Source of the DNA: Bacilli bacterium
GTDB lineage: Bacteria > Bacillota_I > Bacilli_A > RF39 > UBA660
Length of the DNA: 45,428 nt
Reading direction: 5' to 3'
NCBI GenBank assembly: GCA_900772095.1
Contig: CAAGQJ010000043.1
Coordinates: 1-45,428, forward strand
Position numbers and translations under genes: made by a program. The notes under the pieces are model-generated. The model did not search any database. It worked only from the letters and a program-made list of their open reading frames with translations, and had not been told where the DNA came from. This document shows, one piece after another, positions 31,526-38,502 of this stretch (position 1 is its first letter; each line of letters begins with the position of its first letter).

Positions 31526-33055
31526 ATGGATAATGAAAATAAAAGCTCAATAAAATTAATAGTAGCAATTTTAATTAGATTATTAGTTTTAATCGCAGTA
31601 GTATTTTTACTAGTATGGTTATTTCCAACAAAACAATCTTTAAACCCATTATACCAAGACGTATTTAGAAATAACATTAACTCAATGAAAGAAGCTGCCG
31701 AAACATATTTCACAAATGAAAGATTACCAAAAAATGTTGGTGATAAAGTAAGAATGACACTAAAAGAAATGCAAGAAAAACATTTAGTATTACCATTCAT
31801 TGATAGATACGGAAAAGAATGTGATTTAGAAAAATCATACGTAGAAATAACAAAAACAGAAACAGAATACGAATTAAAAGTTAACCTAGTATGTTCAAAA
31901 GAAGAAAGTTATATCATTGAACACATGGGTTGTAATGACAAATGTTCAGCATTAAGTGGAAAAACAACATTAGTAAAAGAATACGAATATCAAAAAGATG
32001 TAAAAAATAAAATTATAAGTAGTTACAAATGTGATAAAGGATACACATTAAAAGGCAGTAAATGTGTTAAAGAAACAAAAGCAACAGACAAGAAAAACGC
32101 AACTCCAATCTATAAAGAAGAAGTAACAACTGAAAAACCAATTGAAAAAACCAAAGTAATTGAAGCAACATATAGTGATTGGTCAGACTGGGGAGAAAAC
32201 AAAGAATACGACCCAAACAACAACAATATAGTATGGGGTAAACAAGAACTAGTATGGAACGAAAAAAATGGTGCCAAAAAAATAACAAAAACAACTACTA
32301 AAGAAGATAAATCAAAACCAATTTATCAAATAACATATGATAATTTAGTAGGAACATATAAACAATACTTATGTTCAAGTTATAATTATTACAGAGATAC
32401 AAATAATAATACTTATGAAGTAACTGACTGGGTAAAACAAGGAAGAAAAAAGATGAACTCAGTTCCAGACAATACTAATACTACCATGTATGTAGTAGTA
32501 GGTATGGACTTTGAATCTTGTAGTTCTACATGTACTTTAAAACCATATTATTTAGTTGATGTATATACTAGAACAGTAAGTAAAGTAACTAAAACAGAAT
32601 CTGAATTAAAAGCAGTATGCAACGTAACAGAAAAAACAATTCCAATATATGGAAAAAAGAAAACATTCATTGGATATGAAACAGAAAAAACATTTGAAAT
32701 TAGTTACAAATACTTATATCATACAAAAACAAGAACAAAATTAACTGAAAAAAAAGAAGAAAAATATTTAGTTTGTAAAGATGGTTCAAATCCTGTAAAC
32801 GGTTTATGCAAAAAAACAAAGACAGTAATATCTGGATACAAATGTGATGCAGGCTACAATAAAATTGGTAAAATGTGTTATAAAGATTACACAAAAACCA
32901 TAACAAAAGATGCAACCCCAATATACAAGACTGTTAACAGCATCGAATATAAGTGGTCTACAAAAACAAGTTTAAACGGATATACAAGAACAGGAAGAAC
33001 AAGAGATACTAAAGTATCAGCAAACAATAACACATGTACTTGTGTTTGTAAATAA
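31526..33055 (+). CDS. Membrane-anchored Cys-rich extracellular protein, unknown
   Basis: A 509-residue protein with one N-terminal membrane helix at about 9-31 and a large outer part. Residues 40-135 (SMKEAAETYFTNERLP, TLKEMQEKHLVLPFIDRYG, SYVEITKTETEYELKVNLVC) resemble the C-terminal domain of pilin-like proteins. Two similar Cys-containing modules follow, each with YKCD-x-GY and a KCV or MCY end (near residues 170 and 440). A Trp-rich YSDWSDWGE stretch, and near the end TCTCVCK, are also seen. Paired cysteines suggest disulfides outside the cell. The start follows AGGGGG. I know no function for this architecture. Confidence 0.7.
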   Translation: MDNENKSSIKLIVAILIRLLVLIAVVFLLVWLFPTKQSLNPLYQDVFRNNINSMKEAAETYFTNERLPKNVGDKVRMTLKEMQEKHLVLPFIDRYGKECDLEKSYVEITKTETEYELKVNLVCSKEESYIIEHMGCNDKCSALSGKTTLVKEYEYQKDVKNKIISSYKCDKGYTLKGSKCVKETKATDKKNATPIYKEEVTTEKPIEKTKVIEATYSDWSDWGENKEYDPNNNNIVWGKQELVWNEKNGAKKITKTTTKEDKSKPIYQITYDNLVGTYKQYLCSSYNYYRDTNNNTYEVTDWVKQGRKKMNSVPDNTNTTMYVVVGMDFESCSSTCTLKPYYLVDVYTRTVSKVTKTESELKAVCNVTEKTIPIYGKKKTFIGYETEKTFEISYKYLYHTKTRTKLTEKKEEKYLVCKDGSNPVNGLCKKTKTVISGYKCDAGYNKIGKMCYKDYTKTITKDATPIYKTVNSIEYKWSTKTSLNGYTRTGRTRDTKVSANNNTCTCVCK

Positions 33056-33087
33056 AGGAAAAAGCATTGTCTTTTTCCTTTTTTTAA
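33054..33087 (+). terminator. Intrinsic terminator after the exported-protein pair
   Basis: AAAGGAAAAAG (33054-33064) pairs with CTTTTTCCTTT (33071-33081) around CATTGT, followed by a T-run. It is a long stem and likely efficient. TTGTCT (33067) and TATACT (33090) at a 17-base spacing could start the next gene from within it. Confidence 0.85.
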
Positions 33088-33115
33088 CATATACTTATCT
33101 TAAGAAGGTGATAAA

Positions 33116-33625
33116 ATGGAAAGAAAAAACTTATATATAGATTTTGATGGAGTTGTACTAGATACAATAGATGTATTATATAAAGAAATGGAAGAACTAA
33201 AAGAACATGGAGTAGAATTAGAAACCGATGAAGAAAAAAAGAACTTCTTTATGCATTACAATTGGGGAAAACTTCTAAACGATAATTTAATCATAAATGA
33301 CAGCATTAATTGTATCCAAAAAATAATAGATAGTGATAAATTCAATATAAATATTTTAACTCATGTAATTTCCTTAAACGAAGCAGTAGAAAAAATAAAT
33401 TATATAAGAAAACACTTCCAAGATATAACAATAATACCAGTTCCAAAACAAATATCAAAAACAAAAATGATTCATACAAAAGATTCTATTTTAGTAGACG
33501 ATTACGCAGGAAATCTAAGAGAATGGGAAAAAGAAGGGGGTATCCCAGTAAGATTTTCCAAAAAAAGAAATGGCAAAGGATTCCTAGTTGTAGACAAATT
33601 AGACCAATTAATAGATATGTTTTAA
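33116..33625 (+). CDS. HAD-superfamily hydrolase, 5'-nucleotidase-like
   Basis: A 169-residue phosphatase of the haloacid dehalogenase fold. Motif I is DFDGVVLDT near residue 9, with the nucleophile Asp and the acid/base Asp two residues on. A helical cap insertion follows. Motif II is probably ILTHV, the motif III Lys lies in KTKMIHTKD, and motif IV is ILVDDYAGNLREWEKEGG, which resembles 5'(3')-deoxyribonucleotidases of the NT5C type. The substrate is inferred. The start follows AAGGTGAT. It lies alone before fba and is probably not part of a conserved operon. Confidence 0.8.
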   Translation: MERKNLYIDFDGVVLDTIDVLYKEMEELKEHGVELETDEEKKNFFMHYNWGKLLNDNLIINDSINCIQKIIDSDKFNINILTHVISLNEAVEKINYIRKHFQDITIIPVPKQISKTKMIHTKDSILVDDYAGNLREWEKEGGIPVRFSKKRNGKGFLVVDKLDQLIDMF

Positions 33626-33650
33626 TTTACACTTTACTTTACTTAAAAAC

Positions 33651-33679
33651 TTTATAAATACACAAAAATATGATATTAT
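33651..33679 (+). promoter_or_regulatory. Possible promoter of fba-murA
   Basis: TTTATA (33651-33656) and TATTAT (33674-33679) with a 17-base spacer. Each hexamer departs from consensus, so this is a moderate candidate. Confidence 0.4.
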
Positions 33680-33694
33680 GTTATTGGTGATAAA

Positions 33695-34510
33695 ATGTTA
33701 ATAAGTAGTAAAAAATTATTAGAAAAAGCAAAACAGGAACAAAAAGCAATATTCCAATTTAACACCAATAATTTGGAATTTACTAAATATATATTAGAAA
33801 AAGCAAACAAAATGAATAAAGATATTATACTTGGAGTAAGTGAAGGCGCTATAGAATATATGGGAGGCTACAATGTCGTAGTAAACATGGTAAAAGCCCT
33901 AATAGAAGACTTACACATAAAAATAGATGTTGTACTTCAATTAGACCATGGAAGAACTATAGAGTGCTGTGAAAAAGCAATAAGAGCGGGCTTCACATCT
34001 ATCATGTATGATGGTTCAAAACTTCCTATTGAAGAAAATATCAAAAATACTAAATATTTAAAAGAAAAATACCAAGACATCTCCCTAGAAGGAGAACTTG
34101 GAGCCCTAGGCACCAGTTCCAATATTATTTCATATACTAACATAGAAGATGCTATAAGATATGTTAAAGAAACTAACGTAGATTCATTAGCAGTTGCAGT
34201 AGGTAATGTTCACGGCAAATACAAAGGAAAACCAAAAATAAATATAGAACTTATAAAAGAAATAAGTTCAAAAACAAACCTTCCAATAGTTTTACATGGA
34301 GGAAGTGGCATACCAAAACAAACCCTAAAACAAGCAATCAAAAATGGTATATGCAAAATTAATATAAATACGCAAATACAACTAACATGGACTAAGGCAG
34401 TAAAAAAATATTTAAGATTAAATAAAAAAGAATATGACCCAAGAAAAATAATCAGTAGTGGCGAAGAAAATGTTAAAAAACTACTAGAAGAATATATGAT
34501 TATAGCATAA
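33695..34510 (+). CDS. fba: Class II fructose-bisphosphate aldolase family protein
   Basis: A zinc-dependent aldolase of 271 residues cleaving fructose 1,6-bisphosphate in glycolysis, or possibly a related ketose bisphosphate. The metal and substrate motifs are present: LDHG, EGELG, AVGNVHGKYKGKP, VLHGGSGIP and KININT. It is slightly shorter than typical FbaA (about 285 residues). The order fba-murA-...-rpmE matches Bacillus, which supports the FbaA assignment over tagatose or sedoheptulose aldolases. The start follows TTGGTGAT. Confidence 0.87.
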   Translation: MLISSKKLLEKAKQEQKAIFQFNTNNLEFTKYILEKANKMNKDIILGVSEGAIEYMGGYNVVVNMVKALIEDLHIKIDVVLQLDHGRTIECCEKAIRAGFTSIMYDGSKLPIEENIKNTKYLKEKYQDISLEGELGALGTSSNIISYTNIEDAIRYVKETNVDSLAVAVGNVHGKYKGKPKINIELIKEISSKTNLPIVLHGGSGIPKQTLKQAIKNGICKININTQIQLTWTKAVKKYLRLNKKEYDPRKIISSGEENVKKLLEEYMIIA

Positions 34511-34525
34511 CAAAGGAGTACAAAA

Positions 34526-35779
34526 ATGAAAAAACTTATTATAAATGGTGGAAAACTATTAACAGGCACAATAAGAATAAGTGGCGCTAAAAACGCCGCA
34601 GTTGCCCTAATTCCAGCCTCAATACTATCTGATAAAAAAGTAACAATATGTAATATTCCAGAAATATCAGATACCAAAGCTCTAGAAGAAATATTAACAT
34701 TTTTAGGAGTAAAAGTAAAAAAAGCTACTGAAAGCATCATAATAGACCCAAAAGATATGAAAAACAAAAGTATCCCAGAAGAAATTGCCAAGAAACTAAG
34801 AGCATCATATTACTTTATGGGCGCATTACTTGCAAAATATAAATACGTAGAAATGTATTTCCCAGGCGGATGCAATATAGGAACAAGACCAATTAATCTT
34901 CATCTAGAAGGATTTAAAAGCCTAGGCGCAACTGTAGAAGAAAAACAAGATAAATATATCATAAAAGCTGATAAACTAATAGGATCCAACATAAACTTAA
35001 GTGTGGCCTCTGTTGGAGCAACTATCAACATCATGTTAGCAGCAACCAAAGCTATAGGAACAACAATAATAAATAATTCTGCATGCGAACCAGAAATAAA
35101 AAATGTTGCAGACCTTCTAAATAGCATGGGAGCAAAAATAACAGGAGCAGGAACAAGCACCATAACAATCGAAGGAGTAGAGACTTTAAACGAAGGCTTT
35201 ATTGAAGTAATTCCAGATAGAATAGAAGCAGGAACATATATAATTTTAGGGTCACTTTTAGGAAATAATTTAAAAATAAGTAACATTATATTTGAACATT
35301 TAAAATCTTTAACAGATAAATTAAAAGAAAGTGGCTCACCTATTACAGAAAAAGAAGACTTTATAATGTGTAATAAAAAAGAAAATTTAAAGCCTCTAGA
35401 AGTAGAAACAACATATTTCCCAGGATTCCCAACAGACTTACAACAACCATTTTCTGTATACCTAACACAATGTCAAGGAACATCAAAATTAACAGAAAAT
35501 ATCTATGAAAATAGATTTATGCATATAAAATACTTAAATGATATGGGAGCTAATATTAAAATTAATAACAAAACCTCAATTATAACAGGAAAAACCCCAT
35601 TAAAAGGCAGAGAAGTAAAAGCAACAGACTTACGTGCAGGAGCAGCTTTAGTTATTGCAGGCTTAATCGCAGAAGGAAAAACAATTATAACAGATGCTGA
35701 ACACATATTAAGAGGTTACGAAGGAATTGTAGAAAAATTAACTAATGTTGGCGCAGATATTAAAATAATTGAAGAATAA
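34526..35779 (+). CDS. murA: UDP-N-acetylglucosamine 1-carboxyvinyltransferase MurA
   Basis: MurA transfers enolpyruvate to UDP-GlcNAc, the first committed step of peptidoglycan synthesis, in the cytoplasm. The 417-residue protein begins GGKLLTGTIRISGAKNAAVA, with the catalytic Lys/Asn region. The PEP-binding loop cysteine (fosfomycin target) is in GGCNIGTRPINLHL, and the end has ATDLRAGAALVIAGL and YEGIVEKL. An AAAGGAGT site precedes it, 15 bases after fba. Position suggests it corresponds to the Bacillus MurAB (MurZ) copy. rho, normally next, is absent. Confidence 0.95.
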   Translation: MKKLIINGGKLLTGTIRISGAKNAAVALIPASILSDKKVTICNIPEISDTKALEEILTFLGVKVKKATESIIIDPKDMKNKSIPEEIAKKLRASYYFMGALLAKYKYVEMYFPGGCNIGTRPINLHLEGFKSLGATVEEKQDKYIIKADKLIGSNINLSVASVGATINIMLAATKAIGTTIINNSACEPEIKNVADLLNSMGAKITGAGTSTITIEGVETLNEGFIEVIPDRIEAGTYIILGSLLGNNLKISNIIFEHLKSLTDKLKESGSPITEKEDFIMCNKKENLKPLEVETTYFPGFPTDLQQPFSVYLTQCQGTSKLTENIYENRFMHIKYLNDMGANIKINNKTSIITGKTPLKGREVKATDLRAGAALVIAGLIAEGKTIITDAEHILRGYEGIVEKLTNVGADIKIIEE

Positions 35780-35782
35780 CAC

Positions 35783-35811
35783 TTGCAAAACTTTAAAAAG
35801 TTTGTTACAAT
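35783..35811 (+). promoter_or_regulatory. Promoter of rpmE
   Basis: TTGCAA (35783-35788) and TACAAT (35806-35811) with a 17-base spacer. The spacer contains the palindrome AAACTT-TAAA-AAGTTT (35788-35803), which might bind a regulator. Confidence 0.65.
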
Positions 35812-35830
35812 ATACAAGAATTAATTATTA

Positions 35831-35850
35831 CTATGACTTAAATGTCATGG
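35831..35850 (+). promoter_or_regulatory. Short leader hairpin before rpmE
   Basis: CTATGAC (35831-35837) and GTCATGG (35844-35850) form a seven-pair stem with one G-U pair around TTAAAT, ending just before the GGAAGGAG ribosome binding site. L31 leaders that respond to free L31 are known in Firmicutes; whether this belongs to that class needs a covariance-model search. Confidence 0.4.
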
Positions 35851-35865
35851 CGGAAGGAGAAAAAA

Positions 35866-36072
35866 ATGAAAAAAGGAATACATAAAGAATCATATGATGT
35901 AACATTTAAATGTTCATGTGGAGAAACATTTACTGCTAAATCAACAAAAAATGTTCCAGAAGTACACGTTGAAATTTGTTCAAAATGTCACCCATTTTAT
36001 ACAGGTAAACAAGGTGGAAAGATTTTAACAGGAAATGTAGAAAAATTCAATAAAAAATATAATTTAAAATAA
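35866..36072 (+). CDS. rpmE: 50S ribosomal protein L31, zinc-binding type
   Basis: L31 sits at the subunit bridge of the ribosome. The 68-residue protein has the Cys motif (C+) with FKCSCG and EICSKCHPFYTGKQ, so it should bind zinc. ATG 35866 is preceded by GGAAGGAG; an upstream in-frame ATG at 35842 lies within the leader hairpin and lacks a site. It follows murA as in Bacillus but without rho between them, and an intrinsic terminator starts inside its stop codon. Confidence 0.96.
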   Translation: MKKGIHKESYDVTFKCSCGETFTAKSTKNVPEVHVEICSKCHPFYTGKQGGKILTGNVEKFNKKYNLK

Positions 36073-36100
36073 TGAAGACTATTCTTCATTTATTTTTTTT
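36071..36100 (+). terminator. Intrinsic terminator after rpmE
   Basis: AATGAAGA (36071-36078) pairs with TCTTCATT (36083-36090), followed by TATTTTTTTT. A TATAAT at 36103-36108 directly after may serve rpiB. Confidence 0.85.
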
Positions 36101-36124
36101 GTTATAATAATAGAGGTGATAAAA

Positions 36125-36568
36125 ATGAAAATAGGTATAGCAAGTGACCACAGAGGATATGAACTAAAAGAAAAAATAAAAAAATACTTAAAACATAAAA
36201 ACTATGAAATAATAGACTATGGAACAAACTCTATAGAAAAAACTGATTACACCACATATGCATTTAAACTAGGAAAAGGAATAACAAAAAAAGAAATAGA
36301 ATTAGGAATAGCAATATGTGGAACAGGAATAGGTATGTCAATCGCCCTAAATAAAATAAAAAACATTATGTGTGCAAAGGTTTCAACAAAAAAAGAAGCC
36401 TATTACTCAAAAAAACACAATAATGCCAATATTATAGCAATAAGTGGTAACATAAACTATCTAAAAGCAAGAAACATAATAAACACATTTATAAATACAA
36501 CGTATGAAGAAAAAAATCCATATCAAAAAAGAATAAATGATATAAAGGAATATGAACAAAATGATTAA
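36125..36568 (+). CDS. rpiB: Ribose-5-phosphate isomerase B
   Basis: RpiB (RpiB/LacAB family) interconverts ribose 5-phosphate and ribulose 5-phosphate in the pentose phosphate pathway. The 147-residue protein shows GIASDHRGYELK at the start and the catalytic Cys loop AICGTGIGMSIALNKI. The conserved DYPD-type motif is altered to TDYTTYAF, so an allose-phosphate or other sugar isomerase is possible. ATG 36125 follows AGAGGTGAT; a GTG at 36116 lies inside that site. It overlaps the DUF1146 gene by 17 bases. Confidence 0.88.
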   Translation: MKIGIASDHRGYELKEKIKKYLKHKNYEIIDYGTNSIEKTDYTTYAFKLGKGITKKEIELGIAICGTGIGMSIALNKIKNIMCAKVSTKKEAYYSKKHNNANIIAISGNINYLKARNIINTFINTTYEEKNPYQKRINDIKEYEQND

Positions 36569-36755
36569 AATAATACTATATATTATAATAACACCACTTG
36601 TTATATACTCATTAAATTCAATAAACATAAACTCCATATTCAAAAAAAACAAAATAATAGAAGCAAGATTATTCTACTTCTTTCTAGCAATATCAGAAAT
36701 ATATTTAGTAGTAAACTTTATATACGATTTATTAGAAAATACAAAAATATTTTAA
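36552..36755 (+). CDS. DUF1146 family small membrane protein (YwzB-like)
   Basis: A 67-residue protein with two membrane helices (about 4-22 and 42-62) linked by a charged loop (NSIFKKNKIIEARLF). This pattern and its position fit DUF1146 (YwzB), which in Bacillus precedes ywmB-murAA-spoIID-spoIIQ-mbl. The function is unknown. It starts inside the end of rpiB; an alternative start at 36561 would remove three residues. SpoIIQ follows after a 52-base gap containing an RBS-masking hairpin. Confidence 0.7.
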   Translation: MNKMIKIILYIIITPLVIYSLNSININSIFKKNKIIEARLFYFFLAISEIYLVVNFIYDLLENTKIF

Positions 36756-36760
36756 AAAAT

Positions 36761-36790
36761 GAATAAAACCCTATTAAATTGGTAACACTT
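36761..36790 (+). promoter_or_regulatory. Candidate forespore (SigF/SigG) promoter of spoIIQ
   Basis: GAATA (36761-36765) and GGTAACACTT (36781-36790) are separated by 15 bases. This approximates the SigF pattern known from Bacillus (GYWTA, 15-base spacer, GGNRANANTR), with one mismatch in each element as I recall it. spoIIQ is SigF-dependent in Bacillus. Confidence 0.4.
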
Positions 36791-36800
36791 TTAATAGGGT
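36768..36800 (+). promoter_or_regulatory. Hairpin masking the spoIIQ ribosome binding site
   Basis: ACCCTATTAAA (36768-36778) pairs perfectly over 11 bases with TTTAATAGGGT (36790-36800), which contains most of the AGGGTGAT ribosome binding site. Transcripts coming from upstream would form it. A transcript started at the candidate forespore promoter would lack the 5' arm. Confidence 0.55.
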
Positions 36801-36807
36801 GATTTTA

Positions 36808-37440
36808 ATGAAAGAAAGAAAAATAAAAAAATATATGTTAAATGCAGTATTCTTTATGAGTGTAAGCTTAATGTTTCTAATTACTTATGTATTAATCCAA
36901 TCAAAAAATGTTGCAACTAATTTAGCAGAAAAAACTTATACTTATGTATCATATGAAATATTAACAGATAACGTAGTACCAGTAATGGGACAAGACAAAA
37001 AAACTATAACAAGACCATATAAAGATGAAAACATAAGTATCGGAGAAAACTTTTACGATTACAAAGCAGATAGTAAAGCCCAAGAAAAATCAATTACTTA
37101 TTATGAGGGAACTTACATTCAAAACAAAGGAATAGATTATACAAGTAAAGAAGTATTTAAAGTATACTCTATCGCAGATGGAAAAGTTATATCTATAACA
37201 GAAGATGATATAAATGGAAAAACAATAAAAATAGAACATAGTAACAATTTAATAAGTGTATATCAATCAGTAGATGAAATAACAATAAATGAAAATGATA
37301 CAGTATCTATGGGACAAGAAATAGCACAAAGTAGTACTAATAACTTCAATAGTAAACTAGGTAATCACTTACACTTTGAATTATATAGTAACAATAAACT
37401 AATTAATCCAGAAGAATACTTTACTAAGAATGAGGGATAA
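36808..37440 (+). CDS. spoIIQ: SpoIIQ-like degenerate M23 protein
   Basis: SpoIIQ is the forespore membrane protein that pairs with SpoIIIAH across the septum during engulfment. The 210-residue protein has one N-terminal helix (about 9-32) and a C-terminal LytM/M23 domain. The first zinc ligand motif HxGxD is replaced by NKGID, while HLHFEL is kept, so the enzyme is probably inactive, as in Bacillus SpoIIQ and unlike clostridial SpoIIQ. ATG 36808 follows TAGGGTGATT. The mbl gene follows two bases after, the conserved spoIIQ-(spoIIID)-mbl neighbourhood; spoIIID is missing. Confidence 0.85.
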   Translation: MKERKIKKYMLNAVFFMSVSLMFLITYVLIQSKNVATNLAEKTYTYVSYEILTDNVVPVMGQDKKTITRPYKDENISIGENFYDYKADSKAQEKSITYYEGTYIQNKGIDYTSKEVFKVYSIADGKVISITEDDINGKTIKIEHSNNLISVYQSVDEITINENDTVSMGQEIAQSSTNNFNSKLGNHLHFELYSNNKLINPEEYFTKNEG

Positions 37441-37442
37441 AA

Positions 37443-38432
37443 TTGTTATCTAAAGATATAGGAATAGATTTAGGCACTGTTAATATCCTAATTTATTCAA
37501 AAGGAGAAGGAATTATACTAGATGAACCAAGTGTAATAGTATTAGAAGAAGAGACAAAAAGACCAATAGCTTTTGGAAAAGAAGCAAATGAAATGTTAGG
37601 GAGAACACCAGGCAAAATAAAAGCAATAAAACCAATGAAAGATGGTGTAATCGCAGACTTTGAAATGGTTGAAGTACTCTTAGATTACCTATTTAGAAAA
37701 ATAAGATTAAAAAACAAAGTATTTAAACCAAGAATAGTAATATGTTGCCCATCCAATATAACAAAAGTAGAAAAAAATGCTATAAAAGAAGCCGCAGAAA
37801 GAATAGGAGCCAAAAAAGTCTATGTAGAAGAAGAACCAAAAGTAGCAGCACTAGGGGCAGGATTAGACATAGGAAAACCAATGGGAACTATGATTGTAGA
37901 CATAGGAGGAGGAACAACAGATATTGCAGTTCTTTCACTAGGAGACATAGTAACAAGTGCTTCTATAAAAGTCGCAGGTAATGTATTTGATGAAAACATA
38001 ATAAATTACATAAAACAAAAATATAAACTTCTAATTGGAGAAAAAACAGCAGAAAAAATAAAAAAAGAAATAGGAACAGCGAAAGTACCACCAAAAAAAG
38101 AAAAAATGGAAGTAAGAGGTAGAGATCTAATAGGAGGCTTACCAAAAACTATAACAATAACAAATGAAGAAATAGAACAAGCATTACATAATAGTATTCA
38201 AAAAATAATAGAAACAGTAAAAGAAGTATTAGAACAAACAGCCCCAGAATTATCATCAGATATTATAGAAAATGGTATAACTATAACTGGTGGAGGAGCC
38301 CTGCTAAAAGACTTAGATTTAGTCCTAAAAGAAGAACTAAAAGTACCAATTCACATAGCAGAAGACCCCCTATTAAGTGTAGTAAAAGGAACAGGAATAC
38401 TCTTAGAACAAATAAATTATATAGACAAATAA
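37443..38432 (+). CDS. mbl: Actin-like cell-shape protein Mbl/MreB
   Basis: MreB-family filament protein guiding lateral wall synthesis. The 329-residue sequence has phosphate-1 motif GIDLGTVN, the DGVIADFE segment, phosphate-2 VDIGGGTTDIAVLS and the adenosine motif GITITGGGALLKDLD. Context (after spoIIQ) supports Mbl over MreB or MreBH. It starts with TTG 37443, preceded by GAGGGATAA, and no better start is seen. It ends in an intrinsic terminator. Confidence 0.93.
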   Translation: MLSKDIGIDLGTVNILIYSKGEGIILDEPSVIVLEEETKRPIAFGKEANEMLGRTPGKIKAIKPMKDGVIADFEMVEVLLDYLFRKIRLKNKVFKPRIVICCPSNITKVEKNAIKEAAERIGAKKVYVEEEPKVAALGAGLDIGKPMGTMIVDIGGGTTDIAVLSLGDIVTSASIKVAGNVFDENIINYIKQKYKLLIGEKTAEKIKKEIGTAKVPPKKEKMEVRGRDLIGGLPKTITITNEEIEQALHNSIQKIIETVKEVLEQTAPELSSDIIENGITITGGGALLKDLDLVLKEELKVPIHIAEDPLLSVVKGTGILLEQINYIDK

Positions 38433-38451
38433 CTTCTCACGAAGTTTTTTT
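38431..38451 (+). terminator. Intrinsic terminator after mbl
   Basis: AACTTC (38431-38436), loop TCAC, GAAGTT (38441-38446) and a T-run. Confidence 0.85.
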
Positions 38452-38457
38452 GTATAT

Positions 38458-38486
38458 TTTACATATTAAAAATGTTGTGGTATAAT
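38458..38486 (+). promoter_or_regulatory. Promoter of tagO
   Basis: TTTACA (38458-38463) and TATAAT (38481-38486) with a 17-base spacer. The -10 box overlaps an upstream in-frame ATG at 38485, which rules that codon out as the start. Confidence 0.75.
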
Positions 38487-38502
38487 GTTTGCAGGTGGTA
38501 TT

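Noticed and set aside
35788..35803. AAACTTTAAAAAGTTT taken as the terminator of murA
   Set aside because: No T-run follows and it lies in the spacer of the rpmE promoter; it is at best an operator.
37742..37981. Lys/Arg/Ser-rich open frame of 79 codons inside mbl
   Set aside because: It lies in another frame of a highly conserved gene, has no ribosome binding site, and its composition reflects the shifted codons of mbl.
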